A stretch of 19,499 nucleotides of DNA from an uncultured Bacteroidales bacterium (lineage in GTDB: Bacteria > Bacteroidota > Bacteroidia > Bacteroidales > Paludibacteraceae). Of the stretch, positions 14,090 to 19,499 are shown piece after piece. The position numbers were made by a program, and so were the translations under genes. The stretch is taken from assembly GCA_900321775.1 (NCBI GenBank), contig ONXE01000057.1, positions 1-19,499 of the forward strand, read 5' to 3'. Under the pieces are notes generated by a model that did not search any database, was not told the DNA's origin, and worked only from the letters and a program-made list of their open reading frames with translations. The stretch's first letter is position 1, and each line of letters opens with the position of its first letter.

Positions 14090-15214
14090 ATGAAACGAAT
14101 CCTTTTTTCTTTCCTGGCGTTAGCCACCCTCACCGCTTGTCATCAACCCGCCGAACCCGAGGCTATACGTGCTCTCGACTCTATCTGCTCGGCACTTTTC
14201 TCCTCCGACGAACCCGGTGCTGCCGTCCTTGTCATGAAAGACGACTCCGTCCTCTTCGACAAGGGTTACGGATTGGCGGACCTGGGAACTCAAGCGCCTA
14301 TTGATGGCAACACGTTCTTCAATATCGCTTCCGTCTCCAAGCAGTTCACAGCCGTGGCTATTCTGCAACTGGCGGAAGAGGGGCTACTCAGCCTCAATGA
14401 TGCTGTCGCACAGTTTTTCCCTTTCCCGTACGCCTTCTGGAAAGAGGTCCGAATCAAACACCTGCTCAGCCACTGCTCAGGCGTGCCCGACCTCCGTGGA
14501 GACATGCCGCTGGAAGCGAAACGCTATGCCACCGACTCTACCGCCCTATCCTATCTGCCCAAGGTCAATGAACTGCATTTCTCGCCCGGCTCCTGCTACG
14601 AGTACATGAACCCCACATACGTCCTGTTGGGCGCACTCGTCGAGCAACGAAGCGAACAACCCTTCTCCACCTACATGCAGGAGCACATCTTCGCTCCCGC
14701 CGGCATGCACGCCTTCTATTTCGCCGACAGTATACCAGCCCTCGGCACTTCCGCTGAATGTCCCTTCCCCCTCGCCCACGCCTATGACTACGACACAACT
14801 CACCTATGGTACGAGTATGACTATGGGGAAGAGACGTTCTTTGCCACCCGTCCAGACGGAGGCATCTACACCTCCACCCATGAGTTCGTCAAGTGGGAAC
14901 AGGCACTGCGTAACCACAAGGTCCTCACCGAGGAATCCCTCCTCGAGGCTTGGAGTCCGCAGATCCGCGTCACCGGCTCCGAATGGTCCGACTACCAGAA
15001 CCGTCCAAACACATGGTACGGACTGGGTTGGTTCATCGAACCGCCAACCGACTCCACCAAAACCGTCATCTACCACACCGGCGACAACGGTGGCTTCCAG
15101 ATTCTTGCCGCCCGCTACCCCGAGGACAACGGCCTCGTGCTGGTCTTCAGCAACCGCTCCGATTGGGACCGCTACGCCCTTATGCAACAAATTGAACACC
15201 TCTTCGACTTCTAA
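14090..15214 (+). CDS. Serine hydrolase lipoprotein of the beta-lactamase/DD-peptidase fold (class C-like)
   Basis: A 374-residue exported protein. The signal peptide ends in the lipobox LTAC (Cys17). The three motifs of the fold are complete: SxxK as SVSK (81-84, nucleophile Ser81, Lys84), YxN as YMN (172-174), and HTG (329-331) in place of KTG. The HTG variant is common in esterases and peptidases of this family, so the protein need not confer beta-lactam resistance; cell-wall peptide or ester hydrolysis is at least as likely. The ATG at 14090 is preferred over an upstream TTG at 14072, which would put charged residues ahead of the signal peptide. It is likely the last gene of its block. 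Confidence 0.9.
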   Translation: MKRILFSFLALATLTACHQPAEPEAIRALDSICSALFSSDEPGAAVLVMKDDSVLFDKGYGLADLGTQAPIDGNTFFNIASVSKQFTAVAILQLAEEGLLSLNDAVAQFFPFPYAFWKEVRIKHLLSHCSGVPDLRGDMPLEAKRYATDSTALSYLPKVNELHFSPGSCYEYMNPTYVLLGALVEQRSEQPFSTYMQEHIFAPAGMHAFYFADSIPALGTSAECPFPLAHAYDYDTTHLWYEYDYGEETFFATRPDGGIYTSTHEFVKWEQALRNHKVLTEESLLEAWSPQIRVTGSEWSDYQNRPNTWYGLGWFIEPPTDSTKTVIYHTGDNGGFQILAARYPEDNGLVLVFSNRSDWDRYALMQQIEHLFDF

Positions 15215-15245
15215 TTCGTGGATTGTCCGTTTGTAACCGTTTCCT

Positions 15246-15260
15246 TACCCCTTTGGGGTA
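15246..15260. other. Short inverted repeat TACCCC-TTT-GGGGTA
   Basis: A perfect 6-3-6 inverted repeat 31 bases after the serine hydrolase stop. There is no T-tract, so it is not a canonical intrinsic terminator. It may be a transcript 3' end structure or a protein site. The rest of the gap (15215-15378) shows only the promoter and a TGTGCA/TGCACA pair (15286-15291 and 15310-15315) that overlaps the -33 box. Confidence 0.3.
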
Positions 15261-15308
15261 CTACCCACGACTATCTGCTGCGTTGTGTGCATTTTTTCAC
15301 GATTTTCC

Positions 15309-15339
15309 TTGCACATGTCAAAAAAAAGTAGTACCTTTG
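15309..15339 (+). promoter_or_regulatory. Bacteroidetes housekeeping promoter for the SLC13-family gene
   Basis: A -33 TTG at 15309-15311 and a -7 TACCTTTG at 15332-15339 are 20 nt apart, with AAAAAAAAGTAG in the spacer. The predicted start is about 15345. Transcription would begin downstream of every in-frame start codon between 15223 and 15345, which is why translation is placed at 15379. Confidence 0.82.
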
Positions 15340-15378
15340 CCGCCCGAAATAATACAACACCAAAAACATAGTAACAGA

Positions 15379-17175
15379 ATGGATACGTTTTCGTTTTGGG
15401 GATTTGGGGTGGATGCATGGATAACTATCGTCACCGTGATGGCAATGTTCAGTATCCTGCTGTTCACCAAATTGCGCTCTGACCTGGTGTTCCTGGGTGC
15501 AATAGCCATACTATTTCTGACAGGCGTACTGGACGCGAAAGAGGCTTTCTCGGGCTTCAGCAGCACGTCGGTAATCGTAGTAGGCGTACTGTTTGTGGTG
15601 GTAGCCGGACTCACGTATACCGGCGTTCTACAATGCGTGGTGCACTTTCTGCTCGGCACGCCCGGAACCTATTCGAAGGCTGTTGTTCGCCTGATGCTAC
15701 CCGTGGCTGCACTCAGCTCGTTTCTGAGCAACACAACCGTCGTGTCCCTATTTGTGGGCATTGTGAAGATGTGGTCGAAGAAACTGAACATCTCGCCCTC
15801 CAAACTGCTTATACCGCTGAGTTACGCATCCGGAATGGGTGGTGTTTGTACGCTTATTGGCACGCCTCCAAACCTGATTATCAGCGGCTTGTACGAAGAG
15901 AAGACGGGACAGGCCATGAACATTTTGGCCACAACTCTTCCGGGATTGTTTTGTCTGGCCATAGGTGTACTGTCCGTGATAGCCATGCGACGTTTGCTGC
16001 CCGAACGCAAGGCACCGGAATCGGCTTTCGATTCGGCCGGCGATTATACAGTCGAACTGCAGGTACCCTCAGACAATCCATACATCGGGCAGACCTTGAA
16101 AGAGGCCGGGCTCTATCACGTGAAAGGCGGTAGTCTGATAGCGATGCGCCATTTCGACGAGACGCCACTACCTATCTCCGAAGACGAGCCTATCATGGGA
16201 GGAGACCACCTGGTCTATGCCGGCCAGATAGACGAACTGATAGAAATGGCATACTACCATCAACTCGTGAGCTCTGACCATCATGTGTATTCCATCAAAG
16301 AATTGGACGACAATCTCGTTCTGAGAACAGCGTTTGTAACGTTCGACAGCAGTCTGATAGGCAAGACCATAGGCAGCAGTACGTTTGAGAAGGACAACAA
16401 CGTGACGCTGGCAGCAGTAGCCCGGCGCAGCGAACGTATCAACGAAGCGCCACGCAACGTAACTCTGAAAGCCGGCGATACACTGCTGATGGTATGCCCC
16501 AAGAACGTGAATGTCAACACCGCAACGCTGCAAAGAGACCTCCATTTCTTCGACTCCGACCAGGTACCCAACATCGGCTACGGAACATTGATTTCCTCTG
16601 CCATCATGATTGCCATGGTGGTTCTGTCTGCACTGAAAGTGCTACCGCTGCTGCAATGCGCTTTCCTCGCAGCGATAGGCATGCTACTGTTCCGCTGCTG
16701 CTCGCCCGACCAGGCTATGAAATCCATCAACTGGGATATCCTGATGATCTTTGCCTGCAGCGCTGTGCTGGGCGTGGCCATACAAAAAACCGGCATAGCC
16801 GAACGCATGGCAACAAGCATACTCGACATATGCGGCACCAACCCGATTGTAGTGATGAGCGCCATCTGTTTTGCCGGCACATTTATTACCGAGTTCATCT
16901 CAAACACCGCTGCCGGCGCAATGTTCTTCCCGATTATGTACGAGGCAGCAGAGAAATTGGGCTACGATCCCTACCCCTTCCTGATTGCACTGATGATAGC
17001 CGTCAGCAGCAGTTTTGCCACGCCTATCGGCTCACCCACGCACATGCTGGTCTATGGTCCGGGAGGATACCGCTTCAGCGATTTCCTGCGTATAGGTCTG
17101 CCCATGAACCTCATCATTCTGGCAGCGAACATACTGATTGTGAACCTTATATATCCGTTGACGCCATTACCCTAA
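15379..17175 (+). CDS. SLC13/DASS family anion transporter with RCK_C (TrkA-C) domains
   Basis: A 598-residue inner-membrane protein. N-terminal helices (about 13-205) carry the first SNT motif (117-119) and GTPPN (161-165). A cytoplasmic middle part (about 222-385) contains two RCK_C-type domains (VELQVPSDNPYIGQTLKEAG and TFDSSLIGKTIGSSTF, each ending in a GDxLxxxG/C strand). C-terminal helices (about 400-595) carry the second SNT (508-510) and TPIGSPTH (548-555). Paired SNT motifs coordinate sodium and substrate in this family, which carries dicarboxylates, sulfate or phosphate; the substrate is not evident. The start was moved to the ATG at 15379 because the promoter lies inside the longer reading frame. 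CotH follows after 12 bases. Confidence 0.92.
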   Translation: MDTFSFWGFGVDAWITIVTVMAMFSILLFTKLRSDLVFLGAIAILFLTGVLDAKEAFSGFSSTSVIVVGVLFVVVAGLTYTGVLQCVVHFLLGTPGTYSKAVVRLMLPVAALSSFLSNTTVVSLFVGIVKMWSKKLNISPSKLLIPLSYASGMGGVCTLIGTPPNLIISGLYEEKTGQAMNILATTLPGLFCLAIGVLSVIAMRRLLPERKAPESAFDSAGDYTVELQVPSDNPYIGQTLKEAGLYHVKGGSLIAMRHFDETPLPISEDEPIMGGDHLVYAGQIDELIEMAYYHQLVSSDHHVYSIKELDDNLVLRTAFVTFDSSLIGKTIGSSTFEKDNNVTLAAVARRSERINEAPRNVTLKAGDTLLMVCPKNVNVNTATLQRDLHFFDSDQVPNIGYGTLISSAIMIAMVVLSALKVLPLLQCAFLAAIGMLLFRCCSPDQAMKSINWDILMIFACSAVLGVAIQKTGIAERMATSILDICGTNPIVVMSAICFAGTFITEFISNTAAGAMFFPIMYEAAEKLGYDPYPFLIALMIAVSSSFATPIGSPTHMLVYGPGGYRFSDFLRIGLPMNLIILAANILIVNLIYPLTPLP

Positions 17176-17187
17176 CCCAACAAAGTT

Positions 17188-18540
17188 ATGAAAAGAAGCA
17201 GCCTGAAAATATGGATGATAGTGGTGTTCACCGTGGTGAGTGCCGGACTAAATGCGGTTAACCCCAGCGGGACATTACCGATAGTTCACATCACCACAAA
17301 TACCGGCCAGCCTGTGACGGACCGTGACAACTACGTGACCGGCACGATTTACATCGACAACTGCGCTGCAGGACAGACCTTGGGCACAGCAGCATCACCC
17401 AAGACCATGAGCATTCGCGGGCGAGGTAACTACACTTGGACAGGCTTCGAGAAGAAACCGTACAAGATCAAACTGGACACAAGCAGTATCGTTCTGGGAA
17501 TGCTCTCCAGCAGACACTGGGCCCTGATGGCTGCAGCTGACGACAATCTGGGATTCATGCGCAACACTCTGGGATTCATGCTCAGCAAACACATCGGGCT
17601 CAGATGGACACCAAGCCAAGTGCCTGTCGAACTGATTATCAACAACGAATACCTTGGCCTGTATTTCCTTACAGAAACGGTTCGAATCCAGAAAAACCGC
17701 ATCAACATAGCCTCGCAACCCGACCAGAATCAAGACCCTATGACGATGAGCGGAGGATGGCTGGTGGAAATAGACAACTACGACGCAGACAATCAAGCCT
17801 ACCTGCGCGAGAAAAACAATCATAGCATGCGCGTCACGGTTCACACCCCCGAAATAATGAGTTCTCAGCAGCAAGACTATATCTCCGCGCAAATGAACCT
17901 GCTCAACGAAGCTTTCTACGAGTCCACCTCGGACCACTGGGAGCAGTTGGTGGACCTGGACGAATTGGTCAAGTTCTACTTGGTTCAGGAGATTATCGAG
18001 AACTGCGAATCATATCACGGCAGTTGCTATTTTTACCGCGACGAAGGTGCAGACGCCAAGTGGTTCTGGGGGCCTGTGTGGGATTTTGGCAACTCCTACT
18101 GGCGCCATCAGGAACTACCCATATACGAAAACCCAACTTTTTACCAGTATTGGATAGGCCAAATTGCTTCCTTTCCGTCCTTCCAGTCGCGTTTGCAGGA
18201 GTTCTGGTATGATTTTCTAAACGTGCATTACCAGCCCTTATTGGAGGACCTGAAAGCCTTCAAAGACCAAATCAAGACAGCCGCAAAGCGCGACGCAGAC
18301 CGTTGGGACAATCACGGCAGAGTTTGCACCAACAGAGATATGGAGGGCAAATATTCGCAGATGACAGGTAACCTGACCTGGCGCATCAACTACCTGCGTT
18401 CGGCGTGGGGCAATGGCGTTCAGGCCATACACAATATGCCGGAAGAGCAAACCGCTGTGAAGATGTTCCGCAACGGTCAGGTGGTGATTGTGCGCGACGG
18501 CACTACTTACTCGATGACCGGAATGAGGCTGGATAATTGA
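17188..18540 (+). CDS. Secreted CotH family protein
   Basis: A 450-residue protein with a signal peptide (about 1-23). The CotH domain (about 75-345) includes SIRGRGNYTW, KKPYKIKLD, the HWALMAAADDNLGFMRNTLG segment, a VEIDNYD strand (193-199) and GPVWDFGNSYW (295-305). CotH is an atypical kinase fold; Bacillus CotH phosphorylates spore coat proteins, but roles in Bacteroidetes are unknown. The usual WDxD active-site pattern is incomplete: Asp299 is present but the second acidic residue is Gly301. The final 25 residues (KMFRNGQVVIVRDGTTYSMTG) resemble the short tail of many secreted Bacteroidales proteins. It is probably cotranscribed with the SLC13 gene. Confidence 0.88.
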   Translation: MKRSSLKIWMIVVFTVVSAGLNAVNPSGTLPIVHITTNTGQPVTDRDNYVTGTIYIDNCAAGQTLGTAASPKTMSIRGRGNYTWTGFEKKPYKIKLDTSSIVLGMLSSRHWALMAAADDNLGFMRNTLGFMLSKHIGLRWTPSQVPVELIINNEYLGLYFLTETVRIQKNRINIASQPDQNQDPMTMSGGWLVEIDNYDADNQAYLREKNNHSMRVTVHTPEIMSSQQQDYISAQMNLLNEAFYESTSDHWEQLVDLDELVKFYLVQEIIENCESYHGSCYFYRDEGADAKWFWGPVWDFGNSYWRHQELPIYENPTFYQYWIGQIASFPSFQSRLQEFWYDFLNVHYQPLLEDLKAFKDQIKTAAKRDADRWDNHGRVCTNRDMEGKYSQMTGNLTWRINYLRSAWGNGVQAIHNMPEEQTAVKMFRNGQVVIVRDGTTYSMTGMRLDN

Positions 18541-18585
18541 GGCCTACAAATCTTAAAAATGCCTTAATTTGGGTAGGAAAACAGG

Positions 18586-18612
18586 AAAAATGCACTTTTT
18601 TTGCATTTTTTT
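18586..18612 (+). terminator. AT-rich hairpin with T-tract after the CotH gene
   Basis: AAAAATGCA (18586-18594) pairs with TGCATTTTT (18602-18610) around the loop CTTTTTT, and two further T follow. It lies 46 bases after the CotH stop and could terminate that transcript. The same sequence also resembles the element upstream of the Lrp promoter, so an upstream promoter role is possible. The stem has only three G-C pairs. Confidence 0.5.
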
Positions 18613-18621
18613 GTCAAATTA

Positions 18622-18653
18622 TTTGGTCAATTCAAAAAAAAGCAGTACCTTTG
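18622..18653 (+). promoter_or_regulatory. Bacteroidetes housekeeping promoter for tRNA-Glu
   Basis: A -33 TTTG at 18622-18625 and a -7 TACCTTTG at 18646-18653 are separated by 20 nt, with AAAAAAAAGCAG between. The predicted start is about 18659, leaving a leader of about 20 nt before the tRNA. Confidence 0.85.
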
Positions 18654-18678
18654 CAGCCGGTTTTGAAAACAAGGCTCC

Positions 18679-18751
18679 GGTGCTATCGTCTAGGGGTCTA
18701 GGACAACGGCCTCTCACGCCGTAAACCCGGGTTCGAATCCCGGTAGCACTA
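18679..18751 (+). tRNA. tRNA-Glu (anticodon CTC)
   Basis: A 73-nt cloverleaf. The acceptor strand GGTGCTA pairs with TAGCACT, with a G1-U72 wobble; the discriminator is A, and CCA is not encoded. The anticodon stem ACGGC/GCCGT encloses the loop CTCTCAC, with the anticodon CTC at 18713-18715, reading GAG. The T arm is CCGGG-TTCGAAT-CCCGG. The D arm (TCGTCTAGGGGTCTAGGACA) aligns closely with E. coli tRNA-Glu. CTC is an additional isoacceptor in most genomes, where TTC reads both Glu codons. Confidence 0.96.
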
Positions 18752-18760
18752 CAAAAAATG

Positions 18761-18789
18761 AAACTGCGCCACACTTTGGCGCGGTTTTT
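18761..18789 (+). terminator. Rho-independent terminator after tRNA-Glu
   Basis: CTGCGCCA (18764-18771) pairs with TGGCGCGG (18777-18784), with one T-G wobble and the loop CACTT. AAA before and TTTTT after (18785-18789) extend the stem and form the T-tract. It is a compact, GC-rich terminator 10 bases past the tRNA. Confidence 0.88.
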
Positions 18790-18809
18790 GTTTAGAGACC
18801 AATGGACAA

Positions 18810-19469
18810 ATGAAACTGCTATTATCCATATTATTGTCAGTACTGACCACCTATCATCAGGGCGTGTACCAAACCGTGGGCGAAGTGGAATTCAGCTGTT
18901 CCCCGGCAGAGGCTAATGCTGTGCTGGATTCGATTATGTCGGACTTTGAACACAATCCGCATCACGTGTGGACGTGGATGTTCTACGGGACAGGCGAGCA
19001 GAAAGACGAACGCAAGCAGGGATTTGTGATTCACTACGACAGCGTTCATTACGACGCTCCATCCGAGATATTGTACGTGGATCTGACGTTGCTCTCGCCA
19101 CGAGGTAAGGCCTCGAACCTGCATGCGGAACCCACCCTTTCGGATAGTCGTCGTGAGAATGGTATTGCTCCCGAAGGACACAGAGGCGTGGGATACGAAT
19201 CAGAGCGCAGCCTCTATTTCGGCGTGCAGAACTTCAGAAACATGATCAAATACTGCGACGCCACCCTGACGCTGACGCCTTCTGACAACGGGACGCAACG
19301 GCTGCAAGTGGTGACACACTGCAAGTTCGGCTGGTTCTTCAACCTGTTCATCAGCCGCAAGATGTACCGCAACACAGTAGAATGGCGCGTGGAGCAGTTT
19401 CTGGAAAACCTGCGCTGCAAAGCCGAGGGCAAGCCACTGAGACAGATTAATGTGGAGTTGGAAAAGTAA
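18810..19469 (+). CDS. Exported protein of unknown function
   Basis: A 219-residue protein that I do not recognise. A short hydrophobic N-terminus (MKLLLSILLSVLTT) looks like a signal peptide. The rest is mixed alpha/beta: VGEVEFSCSPAEANAVLDSI (strand then helix), a strand pair at FVIHYDSVHY and ILYVDLTLLSP, a YCDATLTLTPSDNGTQRLQVVTH hairpin, and a final amphipathic helix (about 185-206). The pattern is loosely like an SRPBCC/START-type fold, but that is a guess. The ATG is 20 bases after the tRNA terminator and no separate promoter is visible, so expression may depend on read-through. It ends 30 bases before the window edge. Confidence 0.7.
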   Translation: MKLLLSILLSVLTTYHQGVYQTVGEVEFSCSPAEANAVLDSIMSDFEHNPHHVWTWMFYGTGEQKDERKQGFVIHYDSVHYDAPSEILYVDLTLLSPRGKASNLHAEPTLSDSRRENGIAPEGHRGVGYESERSLYFGVQNFRNMIKYCDATLTLTPSDNGTQRLQVVTHCKFGWFFNLFISRKMYRNTVEWRVEQFLENLRCKAEGKPLRQINVELEK

Positions 19470-19499
19470 GGAATTAGTATAGGTAAAAGGTTAAGGGCG

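Noticed and set aside
14090..15214. Beta-lactam resistance gene
   Set aside because: The fold and SxxK/YxN motifs are present, but the third motif is HTG, common in non-resistance esterases and peptidases, and the protein is a lipoprotein in a housekeeping context. Resistance is not supported.
15223..15378. N-terminal extension of the SLC13 transporter by 52 residues
   Set aside because: The housekeeping promoter (15309-15339) lies inside it, and the extension is Cys/His/Pro-rich and unlike a membrane protein start. The ATG at 15379 follows the promoter naturally.
1..19499. Prophage, insertion sequence or integrated element
   Set aside because: No transposase, integrase, terminal repeats or direct duplications were seen. 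The tRNA-Glu end is not followed by an integrase or a repeat of its 3' end. The content is core genome.

Overview
The window is a gene-dense stretch, all on the plus strand, from a bacterium of the order Bacteroidales. The evidence is the promoter style (a -33 TTG/TTTG and a -7 TAnnTTTG box, exactly 20 nt apart, at three places), the absence of clear Shine-Dalgarno sequences, and the protein families: a Bacteroidales-type MeaB, DUF1573 and bactofilin proteins, a PorE-like OmpA lipoprotein, a FadL-like 'hemin receptor' outer-membrane protein, and a CotH protein with a Bacteroidales-type C-terminal tail. The genus cannot be named from the sequence alone.

Region 1 (1-8984) is a tightly packed run of nine genes with overlaps or very short gaps: the 3' part of a DUF1573 protein, meaB (GTPase chaperone of methylmalonyl-CoA mutase), dnaB, a bactofilin, a DUF1015 protein, a PorE-like lipoprotein (TPR, beta-propeller, CRD, OmpA), thyA, folA and rdgB. 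thyA and folA together make dTMP and recycle folate, rdgB cleans the nucleotide pool and dnaB unwinds DNA, so the block mixes DNA replication and precursor supply with cell-envelope scaffolding.

Region 2 (8985-9297) is the only gap above 300 bases and the most interesting part of the window. It holds a match to the sigma-54 (RpoN) -24/-12 consensus. Twelve bases downstream the predicted start falls in a (GT)7 tract, followed about 30 nt later by a strong hairpin with a T-rich tail. Together these suggest a small RNA of about 72 nt. A separate housekeeping promoter, with a palindrome over its -33 box, then drives the Lrp/AsnC regulator.

Region 3 (9298-15214) runs from the Lrp/AsnC regulator through trpS, a small secreted protein, a FadL-like outer-membrane protein, mtaB (tRNA methylthiotransferase), a SemiSWEET sugar transporter and a beta-lactamase-fold lipoprotein. 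Region 4 (15215-18540) has its own promoter and encodes an SLC13/DASS transporter with RCK_C domains and a secreted CotH protein. Region 5 (18541-19499) has a promoter, a tRNA-Glu(CTC), its terminator, and an exported protein of unknown function.

Three gene junctions carry short perfect or near-perfect tandem repeats directly before a start codon: 11 bp before meaB, 14 bp before folA, and a 6/12 bp array across the trpS stop. This recurring architecture could vary by replication slippage. Other points worth attention are two substitutions at normally conserved DHFR ligand-binding positions and possible links to type IX secretion.
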